A stretch of 64,000 nt of DNA from CAVVZJ01 sp963752755. Its GTDB lineage: Bacteria > Planctomycetota > Planctomycetia > Isosphaerales > Isosphaeraceae. The notes below the pieces were generated by a model, which was not told the DNA's origin, searched no databases, and was given only the letters and a program-made list of their open reading frames with translations. Location: NCBI GenBank assembly GCA_963752755.1, contig CAVVZJ010000003.1, forward strand, positions 496,001 through 560,000, in the 5' to 3' direction. Positions 28,473-37,790 of this stretch are shown here, piece after piece. The position numbers were made by a program, and so were the translations under genes. The stretch's first letter is position 1. Each line of letters opens with the position of its first letter.

Positions 28473-29299
28473 TGGATCCGGAAGCGGGTCATCGCGTTGG
28501 TTGCGCCGGCGGCTTCGAGTTGCCCGCGCAGGACAACCCTCGCCGATCCCTGGAGCAATCCCCGGCCTCGGGACGGACCGTAGAGAATCTGCAAGGTGCC
28601 CTCGCCCCCGGCGTCGGCGAACGTGCCGCTGCTGAGGGTGTCCTTCGCGACGAAGGCGAACCGCGTCGGCCGGCCAAACCGATCGACCGAGCCGGGATCG
28701 GCCGTCAGGTCGAGGCCGAGGACCGAGCCGCCGCCGCGGTTGTTGTCCGAGATCGTGAGGACACCCGTGGCCGGGGTCCTCGCGTCGGTTGGTGCCGAGA
28801 TCCTCACGAGCATCTCACCTTGCACCAAGCCGCTCGAACCTCCCTGTCCGTGGACGAGGATCTGCGACGCCTCCCCGGCCGAGCTTCCCGGGCCGACCTG
28901 ATACGTCCCGTTGAACCCGGCGGCCAGCACAATCGGCGCCCGTTGAGGAATCGGATCGACAATCTGCGTCCGCACGATCGGCGCCGGCTCGGCGGCCTGA
29001 CGCTGCATGATGATCTTCGTCAGCAGAGCGCCCAGGCCCGATAGAAGTTCCCTCGCCTCGAACCGTTCCAGGCTCGGGTTCCACTCCCTCCGATGCCGCC
29101 TCCGGTCCACTTCGTCTTCCCCTGCGCCATCGCTCTCCCCCGGGACGCCTCGCCCGTTTCCTGGTTTCGTGTGTGTCGCGTCGTGGCTCGAATCGGACGA
29201 TCGCGTGGCCCGTCCCCAGCGGAATCCCGGCGCCGGTTGCCGCTCCTGGCCGGAGCCGCGGATCACACCAGTCTCGACGGGAACGCCGCGCAGTGGCAT
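28466..29299 (-). CDS. secreted planctomycete protein with LExRxLLS-type motif, function unknown
   Basis: The coding part reads PSLERFEARELLSGLGALLT near the N-terminus, a variant of the LExRxLLS motif, as in the subtilisin at 190. A beta-rich domain of about 180 residues follows (GFNGTYQVGPGSSAGEASQI, GGGSVLGLDLTADPGSVDRF, then ARVVLRGQLEAAGATNAM). The ORF opens at ATG 29299, but the first 60 residues look non-coding. A better start, preceded by GGGGAGAG, is the ATG near 29129, which is out of frame; an indel is possible. The gene lies 24 bases after the PPC gene on the same strand. Confidence 0.65.
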   Translation of the reverse strand: MPLRGVPVETGVIRGSGQERQPAPGFRWGRATRSSDSSHDATHTKPGNGRGVPGESDGAGEDEVDRRRHRREWNPSLERFEARELLSGLGALLTKIIMQRQAAEPAPIVRTQIVDPIPQRAPIVLAAGFNGTYQVGPGSSAGEASQILVHGQGGSSGLVQGEMLVRISAPTDARTPATGVLTISDNNRGGGSVLGLDLTADPGSVDRFGRPTRFAFVAKDTLSSGTFADAGGEGTLQILYGPSRGRGLLQGSARVVLRGQLEAAGATNAMTRFRIHY

Positions 29300-29323
29300 C
29301 GCGACGGTTCGGCCGGCCGCCCC

Positions 29324-31327
29324 TCAGGGTTTCTCCGGCACCACCAGGGCCGCCGGCCTCGCATCGACTCCGAGTAACTCGGCCCCGCCCTCGAACCAGA
29401 CGCGGGCCGAGAGCGCGAGCCGTCGCGGGGTGACGTTTGACCGGGCCTTCAGCGTGAAAGTGACCTCACCCACGTCCGCCGGGACGGCTTGCTCCTGGAC
29501 TGGCTCGAACCCGTCCAGCCCACCATCGCCCGCCAGCAACTTGACCTTGAGCCCCGGGCCGCCAGCACCCCCTCGCCAATCGAGCCGGAGCTTCACCGCC
29601 GCCTGTCCGCCCGGCATCACGACCACCTCGTCCGGCACGATCGACACGCCCAGAACCCCCGGCTCGGCGATGGCCAGCGTCGGCAAGGCCCCCTCGATCG
29701 TCGCCTCCTTCGGCCCCAGCCGCGACGACCACCGTTCCTTCGTCGCGAACTCCACCGCCACCGCGACATCCCGCGCCACCAGCCGCAACGTCCAGGGGCC
29801 AACCGGCGCCTCCTCCCTCGCCGAGAGCACGAGCACCCCGCCTCGGCCCTTCGCCGGGATGGTCACGGGCGAGGCCGTGATCCCCTCCGGCAAGGGGCCA
29901 GCAAGGATCGTCACCGGCTCATCAAACCCGCGACGCTCGATCGTCAACGGCACCGCCAGCGAACCCCGACGCGGTAAGGTCCGCGCCCCCAGGTCGGCCG
30001 TCACCAGCAGCCTCGGCGGCGCCGGCTCAACCTCGACCCGATAGACGAACCGTCGCCCACCCCGGCCGAAGGTGTCGCGAACCGCGAGGAGTACTCCATC
30101 ACCGTCGATCCGCTTGATGAGCCGGGCGTCGCGGCCGAGGGCGTTGTCGTCGGTTGCCAGAGACTCGCCCCGCGGATCGACGACCGACAGAACCGGGTCG
30201 GCGGGCGAGCCGATCCGCGACGCCAGGGTCGTGATCTCATATTCGCCCTCATGACCCTCTTCGGACACGAGCCGGAAGCAATCCACGTCGCCGCCCGGGT
30301 CGTCCCCCAGTCGCCCGTTGATCGCCGCCGGCACGACGACGACCGCCGCCCTCAGCGGGTCGGCCGCCGGCTCCGGCCCCGACTCGACAAATTCCGGCCG
30401 GTCGCCGACCCGGACCGTCAAGGCCCCCGCCCCCGCCACGGGCAACCGCACGTCACCGATCGCGGCTTGTGCGCCGATCGACCAGGGGACGACGTCTTCG
30501 CTCAGGTTGACGCCGAGAAGGCTCACATCCGTGGTCGTGCCCCGCCTTGCCCCCGCCGGAAACGCCGAGACGGCCAGCGGCAACTCACCCACGATCAGGC
30601 GATAAGGCCGCTCCGTGGCTGACTCGACCTTGCCATCGCGGTTGCGGCCATTGGCGTCCTGTAATTGCACCAGATACCGACCCCGCCTCCGGGCGACGAT
30701 CCAGCAGGCCGCATCATGTCCGAACAGGTCATCATTCGCGGCAAGCTCGCGTCCGTCCTCCGAGAAGATCGTCACCAACGCATCCAGTCCCGACCCCGCC
30801 CTCTCCGCCACGACCTCCGCCACGAAGGTCTGACCGGGCTCCAGATCAACCGCGAAGACGTCCACATCATTTCCATCCTTGATCTCGCCTTCCACCGCCG
30901 CCGGCGTGGCGATCGCCTGCGGCTTGCGGAAGCTGTTGTTCGGCTCGACCTCGGTGAGAGCCGTCAAGGACGGCCCGACGAGCAGTCGCCCCGGCTCCGA
31001 GATCCCTCGCGGCGTGACGACCCGGAAGCCCAGGGGACCGGGCGGCAGGTCGGCCGGTAGCGAGACCGCGGCCTTGATCCGATCCTTCGTCGCCTCGATC
31101 CCATCCACGCCGACGCGTGGATCGTCGAACCGGATCGCCCCGGCGCCTTCGAGTTCGGCCCCGCGAATCTCCAGCGTGAGCCGCTCGCCCGCCGCGGCCC
31201 CGAGCGGCCTCCAGGCGTGGAGCGTCGGCGGCGTGAGCTGCGCGGCGACGCGGGGCAGGGGGGTGGCGAGCAGGACGAGAACAACCAGCAAGCCGCGCCG
31301 ACGTCGGTCGTCAAGGGGACGCATCAA
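29324..31327 (-). CDS. secreted protein with two PPC (pre-peptidase C-terminal) domains
   Basis: A 667-residue protein from ATG 31327. The signal peptide is RRRRGLLVVLVLLATPLPRV, cleaved near AAQ. An N-terminal Ig-like region with GAAAGERLTLEIRGAELEGA is followed by PPC domain 1 (about 127-235: EVEPNNSFRKPQAIATP, NDVDVFAVDLEPGQTFVAEV) and PPC domain 2 (about 330-430: AINGRLGDDPGGDVDCFRL). The rest is beta-rich. Such proteins without a protease domain occur with DUF1501 and DUF1549 genes in planctomycetes. Its start overlaps the gluconokinase stop by 17 bases. Confidence 0.88.
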   Translation of the reverse strand: MMRPLDDRRRRGLLVVLVLLATPLPRVAAQLTPPTLHAWRPLGAAAGERLTLEIRGAELEGAGAIRFDDPRVGVDGIEATKDRIKAAVSLPADLPPGPLGFRVVTPRGISEPGRLLVGPSLTALTEVEPNNSFRKPQAIATPAAVEGEIKDGNDVDVFAVDLEPGQTFVAEVVAERAGSGLDALVTIFSEDGRELAANDDLFGHDAACWIVARRRGRYLVQLQDANGRNRDGKVESATERPYRLIVGELPLAVSAFPAGARRGTTTDVSLLGVNLSEDVVPWSIGAQAAIGDVRLPVAGAGALTVRVGDRPEFVESGPEPAADPLRAAVVVVPAAINGRLGDDPGGDVDCFRLVSEEGHEGEYEITTLASRIGSPADPVLSVVDPRGESLATDDNALGRDARLIKRIDGDGVLLAVRDTFGRGGRRFVYRVEVEPAPPRLLVTADLGARTLPRRGSLAVPLTIERRGFDEPVTILAGPLPEGITASPVTIPAKGRGGVLVLSAREEAPVGPWTLRLVARDVAVAVEFATKERWSSRLGPKEATIEGALPTLAIAEPGVLGVSIVPDEVVVMPGGQAAVKLRLDWRGGAGGPGLKVKLLAGDGGLDGFEPVQEQAVPADVGEVTFTLKARSNVTPRRLALSARVWFEGGAELLGVDARPAALVVPEKP

Positions 31328-31808
31328 GGTTCAACTTTCTGCGTATTTCCGCCGCGATCTGGTCGGGCGGCGGGGTGATGTCCACGCGGACCGCCTGCGC
31401 GGGGGGCTCCAGGGTCGCGAACTGGCTGTGCAACAGGTGCGGGTCCATGAAGTGGCCCGTGCGGCGGGCGAGGCGTTCCGCAATCAAGGCTTCCGACCCT
31501 TCGAGATAGACATAGACCACGTCCTTGGCCCCGTCGCGGAGGTAGTCGCGATACTCATGCTTGAGGGCCGAGCAGGCGAGCACCAGGCTCTCCCCGCGCT
31601 CGCGAGCCTCCTCGATGAGCCTCTCCAGCGCCGCGAGCCAGGGTCGGCGGTCGGCATCGGTCAAGGGGATGCCCGCGTGCATCTTGGCGACGTTCTCCGG
31701 CGGGTGGTAGTCGTCGGCATCGAGGAACCGCCAGCCCAGGCTCTCCGCCAGCACGCGGCCCACGGTTGTCTTGCCCGACCCTGACACACCCATCAAGACC
31801 ACGATCAT
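31311..31808 (-). CDS. gntK: gluconokinase
   Basis: A 165-residue kinase starting MIVVLMGVSGSGKTTVGRVL (P-loop residues 7-15). The family motifs FLDADDYHPPENVAKMHAGI, PLTDADRRPWLAAL and LVLACSALKHEYRDYLR match GntK/IdnK. VDITPPPDQIAAEI near the end also fits. It phosphorylates D-gluconate to 6-phosphogluconate (EC 2.7.1.12), feeding the pentose phosphate or Entner-Doudoroff route. The gene overlaps the PPC gene and sits 32 bases after the cytochrome-WD40 gene, so it appears embedded in an envelope operon rather than a gluconate operon. ATG start. Confidence 0.92.
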   Translation of the reverse strand: MIVVLMGVSGSGKTTVGRVLAESLGWRFLDADDYHPPENVAKMHAGIPLTDADRRPWLAALERLIEEARERGESLVLACSALKHEYRDYLRDGAKDVVYVYLEGSEALIAERLARRTGHFMDPHLLHSQFATLEPPAQAVRVDITPPPDQIAAEIRRKLNLDASP

Positions 31809-31839
31809 CGCCGACCCCCATCGATCATCTCAGAATTAC

Positions 31840-33183
31840 TCATTCATCCCCCGGGATGAATGTCCGAATCACTTTCCCATCTTTGAGATCATAAATCGTG
31901 ACCGACCCCTCCCAGCCTCCCACCGCCACCGAGGCATTGTCCGGCGCGATCGCGACGGCATAGACCCAGTCCTGCGGCAACGTCTTCTCGTCGATGGTCA
32001 CGGCCCGATGGCCGTTCTCCTTGACATAGGAGAGCAAGGACGGCCGCCCCCCCGCGCCGGCCCAGATCGAGGACGAATCGGGGCGCCAGGCGAGGGCATA
32101 GACGGGTCCGGTGTGGCCGAATGCGCGCTCGGGGTTGATGAGGTTGTCGAGCTTCCAGAGGGCGATGTTCCGGTCGGCGGAGGCGGTCGCGAGACGTGTT
32201 CCGTCGGGGCTGAACGCCACCTGGAGCACGGCGTTGTTGTGCGTTGAGAGGCCGGCGGTCTGGAGGCCATTCTCGGCATCGTACAGCTTGGCGGTCTTGT
32301 CGGCCGAGCCGGAGGCGAGGCGGGAACCGTCGGGACTGTAGGCGAGGGCGTGCACGATGTCGGCGTGGCTCTTGATCGTGCGGACAATCGTGCCAGATCG
32401 CCAGTCCCAAACATGAATGAGCTTGTCCAGGCTGGCCGTTGCGATCTGGTCCGGACCGGGCCGCCAGGCCATCGCGAGCACGGTATCGGCATGACCCCGG
32501 AGCACGCGGATCTCGCCCCAGGACGTGGTTTCCCAGATCCGCACTTCGCCCTGACGGCCGGGTGCGCCGCCAGATCCAGCGAGGTGGGCGCCGTCGGGGC
32601 TGAAAGCGACGGCCGTCACCTGATCGGGAAATCCGGCGAGGCGGCGCACGGTCTGGCCGTCGGCGGGATCGACGAGAAGCACCTCGCGATCACCGGCCAC
32701 GGCCAGCGTCTTCCCGTCAGCCGAAAAGGCGAGCGACGTCACCGGCGGTCGCGCATCCCCCACGAGCAAGGCCGCTTCCTGCTCGGCGGCCTGTCGCGCC
32801 TCCTTCCGCCTGGCGGCCACCTCGGCCAGCTCGGCGGCGTCGGCCTTCGCTCCCTGGTCGATCCATCGTTCGAGCACGGCGATCCGATCGAGCGGGACCG
32901 ACGTCTCCGGCGGCATCTGCGGCTGTTTCTGCCCCTTGAGGTACTGGATCACCAGGCTCTCCGCCGACTGACCCGGCACCACAGCCGCACCCCGCCGGCC
33001 GCCCTTGAGCATCGCCTCGACGCTGTGCAGCGCCAGGTCCGATGTGGCGAAGCCGTCGTCGTGACAGGCGAGGCAATACTCGTCGAGGAACGGTGTGACG
33101 TCGCGGGCGTAGCTGACGATGGGTTCGTCGGCTCGACCGGATGTCGCCAGAACGGCGAGGATCATCAGGGGGGTTCGGAGCAT
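31840..33183 (-). CDS. c-type cytochrome domain plus WD40 beta-propeller protein
   Basis: About 447 residues from ATG 33183, with a signal peptide (MILAVLATSGRA). The haem motif CLACH (Cys37, Cys40, His41) lies in VTPFLDEYCLACHDDGFATS, a planctomycete cytochrome C-type domain. PGQSAESLVIQYLKGQKQPQ and MPPETSVPLDRIAVLERWID follow. After an Ala/Glu helix (about 120-150), WD40 repeats run to the end: PVTSLAFSADGKTLAVAGD, QVTAVAFSPDGAHLAGSGG, IVHALAYSPDGSRLASGSAD and AVLQVAFSPDGTRLATASAD. The frame is open to 33384 but the signal starts at 33183. It belongs to the haem/DUF1501 operon. Confidence 0.93.
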   Translation of the reverse strand: MLRTPLMILAVLATSGRADEPIVSYARDVTPFLDEYCLACHDDGFATSDLALHSVEAMLKGGRRGAAVVPGQSAESLVIQYLKGQKQPQMPPETSVPLDRIAVLERWIDQGAKADAAELAEVAARRKEARQAAEQEAALLVGDARPPVTSLAFSADGKTLAVAGDREVLLVDPADGQTVRRLAGFPDQVTAVAFSPDGAHLAGSGGAPGRQGEVRIWETTSWGEIRVLRGHADTVLAMAWRPGPDQIATASLDKLIHVWDWRSGTIVRTIKSHADIVHALAYSPDGSRLASGSADKTAKLYDAENGLQTAGLSTHNNAVLQVAFSPDGTRLATASADRNIALWKLDNLINPERAFGHTGPVYALAWRPDSSSIWAGAGGRPSLLSYVKENGHRAVTIDEKTLPQDWVYAVAIAPDNASVAVGGWEGSVTIYDLKDGKVIRTFIPGDE

Positions 33184-33197
33184 CGGTGGTCGGGCCC

Positions 33198-33719
33198 TCA
33201 AGGGAGCCGGTAGCGCGTGGATTCGGGCTCGTCGAGCCGGCCGATCGGCAGGGCCAGGCGCCCCGGGAGATCGAGGACGAGCCCCTCGCGATCCTTCCCG
33301 GCGCGACGGCCTTCCCGCTCCTCGGCGGGGTGCTCGCCCTGGTCGTGGAGGACCTGCCCGGCCTGTTCCCGCCGGCGTCGCCACAGCCGGCCGCCGCGGT
33401 AAAGTTCGAAGCCGGAGGTACCCGACGCCCCTTCCAGCATCACCGTCACGACGTCACCCGCCCCGGAGTGCCGGGCGAGGGCCCCATCGTCGGCGTTGAG
33501 CATCGGGCCCCGGAGGGAGGTCCCGCCATCGACGGTCGCGAGCGAGGCCCCCAGGCTGTCGTCGAACTCGTCGAGGATCGACACGGAGGGCGCCTCGTCG
33601 AACGAGACCGAGCCCGCGTCCGCCTCCTCGGCGCCGGCGAAGCCCAGCTCCCCCGGCAGGCCGACGGGGTCGTCGGGGTGGTCGGCGTGGATCAGGATAC
33701 CGCTCGTGTGCAAGGACAT
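33198..33719 (-). CDS. hypothetical protein between DUF1501 and cytochrome-WD40 genes
   Basis: A possible gene of about 173 residues from ATG 33719 (MSLHTSGILIHADHPDDPVG). The N-terminal two thirds, with GELGFAGAEEADAGSVSFDE and GDVVTVMLEGASGTSGFELY, look like a real acidic protein. The C-terminal third (RRRREQAGQVLHDQGEHPAE and on) is Arg/Glu-rich and could result from an indel near 33380. It lies 14 bases upstream of the cytochrome-WD40 start and 32 bases after the DUF1501 stop, which supports an operon member. No domain recognised. Confidence 0.6.
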   Translation of the reverse strand: MSLHTSGILIHADHPDDPVGLPGELGFAGAEEADAGSVSFDEAPSVSILDEFDDSLGASLATVDGGTSLRGPMLNADDGALARHSGAGDVVTVMLEGASGTSGFELYRGGRLWRRRREQAGQVLHDQGEHPAEEREGRRAGKDREGLVLDLPGRLALPIGRLDEPESTRYRLP

Positions 33720-33751
33720 CGCAATCTCATCCATGAATGTTGAAGGAGCCA

Positions 33752-35068
33752 TCATGCGAACAATTCTGCCACTGGCTCACCCTCGTCGAGGATCGTCACC
33801 GGCCGATTTTCGGGGGTGACGAGGTGCCGTGAAGCATCAACGCCGACGGCCCGGTAGATCGTGGCGGCGACGTCGGCCGGTCGCACCGGCCGCTCGGTGA
33901 CGAAGCCCCCCTGTTCGTCGCTCCGGCCGACGACCCGGCCCGGCTCCACCCCGCCGCCGGCCCAGACGAGGCTGGCGACGTGGCCCCAGTGGTCGCGGCC
34001 GACGTCCTTGTTGACCTTCGGCGAGCGGCCGAACTCGCCGAAGGCGACGACGAGCGTCGACTCGAGCAGGCCGCGGGAGTCGAGATCCTCGATCAATGCG
34101 GAGAGCGCCAAATCCAGCTCGGGGAGGCGGCGGTCAAGGCTCTCGAAGATCTTCGCGTGATGATCCCAGCCACCGCTGTTGACGGTAACGAACCGCACGC
34201 CGGCCTCCACCAAGCGGCGGGCCAGCAGGCAAGACTGGCCGGTCGTGTTGCGTCCGTAGCGGTCGCGGAGCCGCGGGTCCTCTCGGCCAATGTTGAAGGC
34301 GCGGCGGGCTTCAGGCGAGAGCACCATGTCGAGCGCCCGGCCGTAGAACTCATCCATCGTCCGCAACTGGTCGTCCGACTCGACCTGCCTCGCCAGCTCA
34401 TCGACCGCCTGCCGGAGCTGCTGCCTCCGCGCGGTGCTGCCCTTCACGGCGTCGGGGATCGTGAGGTCCTGCACCTGGAAATTCGGGTCGTTCGGATCGC
34501 CCGTCTTGAACGACTCGTGGCGCCCGCCGAGAAACGCACTCTGGCCCAGTTCCCAGGTGAACGACGGGTTCCTCGGCACCGCGAAGTACGGCGGCAACGG
34601 CCCCCGATACCCCAGCTCATGTGACACGACCGCTCCGATCGCCGGGTAATCGCCGAACGGCGAGCCGAACTTCCCCGAGAGGACCCAGTTCGTCGCCGTC
34701 TCGTGATGGTCGTTGCCGTGGGAGCCCGATCGGACCAGGCTGAACCTGTCATTGCTCGCCGCCAGCAACGGCAGGTGCTCCCCGAACCGAACTCCCGGCA
34801 CCCGCGTCGCGACCGCCCCATACCGCCCCCGCACCTCCTCAGGCGCCTCCGGCTTCGGGTCGAAGCTGTCATGATGGGAAAGCCCGCCCCCGAGGAACAC
34901 GAGGATCACCGACCGCGCCGACGGCTCCGCCACGGTCCCCTCCGCCCTCGCCTCCGCACGAAGCAACGCCGGCAATCCCAACGCCCCCAGGCCGCCGACC
35001 TGGAGAAAGTCGCGTCGTGTCAGGCCATCGCAGCGACGACGCTTCAGGCCGAGCGGGAGACGAAGCAT
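33752..35068 (-). CDS. DUF1501 protein with Tat signal
   Basis: A 438-residue protein. The twin-arginine signal is LTRRDFLQVGGLGALGLPAL. The family motifs are SVILVFLGGGLSHHDSFDPK, HETATNWVLSGKFGSPFGDY, FVTVNSGGWDHHAKIF and VVAFGEFGRSPKVNKDVGRD. DUF1501 belongs to the alkaline phosphatase-like superfamily and, in planctomycetes, is nearly always encoded beside DUF1549/DUF1553 haem proteins. Here the DUF1549/DUF1553 gene lies upstream with DUF427 between. The catalytic activity is not established for the family. Confidence 0.95.
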   Translation of the reverse strand: MLRLPLGLKRRRCDGLTRRDFLQVGGLGALGLPALLRAEARAEGTVAEPSARSVILVFLGGGLSHHDSFDPKPEAPEEVRGRYGAVATRVPGVRFGEHLPLLAASNDRFSLVRSGSHGNDHHETATNWVLSGKFGSPFGDYPAIGAVVSHELGYRGPLPPYFAVPRNPSFTWELGQSAFLGGRHESFKTGDPNDPNFQVQDLTIPDAVKGSTARRQQLRQAVDELARQVESDDQLRTMDEFYGRALDMVLSPEARRAFNIGREDPRLRDRYGRNTTGQSCLLARRLVEAGVRFVTVNSGGWDHHAKIFESLDRRLPELDLALSALIEDLDSRGLLESTLVVAFGEFGRSPKVNKDVGRDHWGHVASLVWAGGGVEPGRVVGRSDEQGGFVTERPVRPADVAATIYRAVGVDASRHLVTPENRPVTILDEGEPVAELFA

Positions 35069-35104
35069 GGCGATTCCCTTTCTCGTTCGATCCTCGTTGA
35101 CCGA

Positions 35105-35416
35105 TCATTCCTCACGAGTCGATCCGCGTGACCCGGCATAGAAGCCGAACCGCCCTTTGATAGTTTCGTGGCCCGGTTTGGGGTCGGGATAGACCCACGC
35201 CACATCCGGAACCACCCGGCCTTCCGCCACGAAATCGACCCAGTGGCATTCCCCTTTGTAGGGGCAAGTATAAGTCCGCTTGGTGACTTGCAGATGCTCC
35301 GCCTTCACGGCGTCGGGAGCGAAGTACCAGTTCCCCTCGAACTTCAAGGCGGATTCGCCCGGCTCTCCCTCCGCCAGCACGGCGCCCGATGTCGTCTCGC
35401 GGATCGTCACGCTCAC
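35105..35416 (-). CDS. DUF427 protein
   Basis: A 103-residue small soluble protein from ATG 35416. SALKFEGNWYFAPDAVKAEH, then TKRTYTCPYKGECHWVDFVA and VVPDVAWVYPDPKPGHETIK are the DUF427 signature, including the CPYKG motif. DUF427 proteins have a compact beta fold of unknown activity. It is placed between DUF1549/DUF1553 (31 bases upstream) and DUF1501 (36 bases downstream). That placement is unusual, since DUF427 is not a standard part of that pair. Confidence 0.93.
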   Translation of the reverse strand: MSVTIRETTSGAVLAEGEPGESALKFEGNWYFAPDAVKAEHLQVTKRTYTCPYKGECHWVDFVAEGRVVPDVAWVYPDPKPGHETIKGRFGFYAGSRGSTREE

Positions 35417-35447
35417 GAGGACCCTCCCTCCACCTCAGGGAATCACG

Positions 35448-37676
35448 TCAATGATTGAAGAGAAATTCCTTCGCATTCACGAGCGCCCAGAGCAGGTCCC
35501 GGAAGACAACCGCCCGGTCACCGCTGGTGGCCAGCGTGCTCTCGACGACCCGCCATTGCTCCTCGGTCGGACGGCGGGAGAGCGTGGCGAGGAAGAGCTG
35601 TTCGGCGATCGCGCGGTCCGATTCGCCCGCGTCGAGCAACGAACGGAGCCGACTACCGGGGGCGTCGAGGCGGCGGTTGAGGTCGTTGCCGTTCATCAGG
35701 TGGAGCACCTGGGGCATCGTGACTTCCACCCTCCGTTCGCAGGCACAAGGAGTGATCCGCTCGGGTCGGCCGAAGGTGTCGAGCAGGTAGCTCGGCACCT
35801 TCGGATCGGGCAGCTGCACGGCCCGCAGCCCTTCGGCATAGCCGGTAAAGCGGTCGGGGATGCCCGTCGCGCGGGTCAGGGCATCGGCCAGCACTTCGGC
35901 CGGGAGGCGGCGAGGGTAATAGTGGGAGAAGAACTTGCGGTCCTGAGCATTCGTCGGCAATGGCCCGGAGTCGAGCGAATACGTCCGCGAGACGAGCAGC
36001 GTCCGCAGCAGGTGCTTGAGGTCGAACTCGTGGGCGATCAAATCGTCGCAGAGGGCTTCGAGCAGCGGCTCATTCGTGGCCGGGTTCGTGGCACGGAGGT
36101 CGTCCACCGGCTCGATCAGGCCAACGGCGAAGCACTTCTTCCAGACCCGGTTGACGATCGCGCGGGCGAACAGCCGGTTGTCGGCCGACGTCATCCAGGC
36201 CGCCAGAACCACGCGCGGGTCCTGACCGTCTTCGAGCACCAGCTCGCTCCGATCGAGCGGCCGCGGCGGGAGGAACTGGCCGGTCCGCGGCTGGGTGATG
36301 CCGACCTTGTCCGCATCCGTCGCCGCTCCGCGACGACGCTGTCTCGGGAACCCCGTATCGACCGCCGGCCCCAGGTCGGTCGGCTTGCCGTCGAGCCGCA
36401 CGCGGCTGAAGAAGGCGGCTAGGCCGTAGTAATCGTCCTGCGTGAACCGCTCCAGCGGGTGATTGTGACACTTCGCACACAAAATCCGCGTGCCCAGAAA
36501 CGCCTGTGACGCCGCTTCCGCCAGGTCCTCCGGCCGCCGGTTGACGAGATAATAGCCCCCTTCCGGCGCCAGGCTCAGCGGCCCGCGCACGGTCAAGACA
36601 GCGCGGACGACCTCATCCCACGGCCGGTTCTCCGCGACCTGCGTACGAATCCAGCGCGCGAACCCGCGCACCCCCTTGAGCCCGCGACGGTCTCCGTCGC
36701 GTTCCAGCCGGTTCTGGAACAGCTCGCCCCACGTCAAGGCCCAGTAATCGACATAGGCCGGGCTCTCCAGCAGGCGGTCCACCAGCCTCGCCCGCTTGTC
36801 CGGGTCGGGATCGCTGGCGAACGCCTCGGCCTCCTCCGGCGCCGGCAAGGTACCCGTCAGGTCAAGCGACACGCGGCGGAGGAACGTCACATCATCGCAA
36901 GCCGGCGAGGGCTTCAGCCGGACCTCGCGGAGTCGAGCCATCACATGATCGTCCACAAAATTGACGCGGCTCCCATAGACCTCCGCATCAATTTCCTGTC
37001 CATACGGCGTCGTGATCCCATGCGCCGCGACCACACCTGCGAAGGAGGCCATCACGGCCGTCGCACCGGGTCGCAAGGCCGTCACGTTCCCCGCTTCATC
37101 AGCCCGCGCCAGCCCTTCCTCATTCGACTGGAACAGGGCCAGCGCCGTCACGTCGCGGACCGTACCGTCCGAATACGTCGCCCGCACCCTCAGGCTCCGC
37201 GATTCCCCCGGCCGGTACGTCTTCCCCGCCGGCTCGATGCTCAGGGCCGTCACCCTCGGTTCCTGACCCGTCGGCCCCGGCGCCCCGGCGGCGATCCAGG
37301 CGAGAAGCGTCCGGTACGCGGGCGAGTCGGCAGCGAGCCGCTTACCCCCCTTGTGGGGCACGCGCAGCAAGGGCTTCGCCAGGAGCAGGCTCGCGCCCGG
37401 GCGGCTTTTGGTCAGACGACGCCCCCGCGCCTCGCGGGTGATCGCCAGGTAATCCTGCTCTGGGGCATACCCCCGCAGGCTCAGCTTGAACCCGTTCTGA
37501 CCGGCGAGCTTGCCGTGACAGCTCCCGGTGTTGCAACCCAGCCGCGTCAACACCGGCACCACGTCGTTGACGAACGAGGGTGGCGACGCCTCCGCGCCCT
37601 GCGACGCAAGGCCGCCCCCCAGCGCGATCGAACCCGCCAATCCGAGCCAGGCAACCCGCCGGAGCCTCTCCTTCAT
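35448..37676 (-). CDS. DUF1549/DUF1553 haem-motif protein with Ig-like domain
   Basis: About 742 residues from ATG 37676, with a signal peptide (AWLGLAGSIALGGGLASQGA). The N-terminal domain has the variant haem motif CNTGSCHG (Cys48, Cys53, His54). A BIG2/Ig-like domain follows (about 160-245, YRPGESRSLRVRATYSDGTV). DUF1549 begins at VNFVDDHVMARLREVRLKPS. The canonical CAKCH in LCAKCHNHPLERFTQDDYYG comes next. DUF1553 then runs from AIVNRVWKKCFAVGLIEPVD to VNAKEFLFNH. Such proteins are a planctomycete hallmark and pair with DUF1501. Electron transfer or polysaccharide-related roles have been suggested but are unproven. Confidence 0.95.
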   Translation of the reverse strand: MKERLRRVAWLGLAGSIALGGGLASQGAEASPPSFVNDVVPVLTRLGCNTGSCHGKLAGQNGFKLSLRGYAPEQDYLAITREARGRRLTKSRPGASLLLAKPLLRVPHKGGKRLAADSPAYRTLLAWIAAGAPGPTGQEPRVTALSIEPAGKTYRPGESRSLRVRATYSDGTVRDVTALALFQSNEEGLARADEAGNVTALRPGATAVMASFAGVVAAHGITTPYGQEIDAEVYGSRVNFVDDHVMARLREVRLKPSPACDDVTFLRRVSLDLTGTLPAPEEAEAFASDPDPDKRARLVDRLLESPAYVDYWALTWGELFQNRLERDGDRRGLKGVRGFARWIRTQVAENRPWDEVVRAVLTVRGPLSLAPEGGYYLVNRRPEDLAEAASQAFLGTRILCAKCHNHPLERFTQDDYYGLAAFFSRVRLDGKPTDLGPAVDTGFPRQRRRGAATDADKVGITQPRTGQFLPPRPLDRSELVLEDGQDPRVVLAAWMTSADNRLFARAIVNRVWKKCFAVGLIEPVDDLRATNPATNEPLLEALCDDLIAHEFDLKHLLRTLLVSRTYSLDSGPLPTNAQDRKFFSHYYPRRLPAEVLADALTRATGIPDRFTGYAEGLRAVQLPDPKVPSYLLDTFGRPERITPCACERRVEVTMPQVLHLMNGNDLNRRLDAPGSRLRSLLDAGESDRAIAEQLFLATLSRRPTEEQWRVVESTLATSGDRAVVFRDLLWALVNAKEFLFNH

Positions 37677-37790
37677 TGGGCTCGTCTCCCGTCGGCCCGA
37701 TCTTTGGTGCACCTGTTCAATCTTAATTCGACATTCGGATTCCAGGAAGTCCCATCTTCCATGCGAACTTGCATTTTCCACACCCGGGAC

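Noticed and set aside
31311..31808. Shikimate kinase or adenylate kinase for the P-loop gene
   Set aside because: The DADDYHPPENVAKMHAGIPL and ACSALKHEYRDYLR motifs are specific for gluconokinase.
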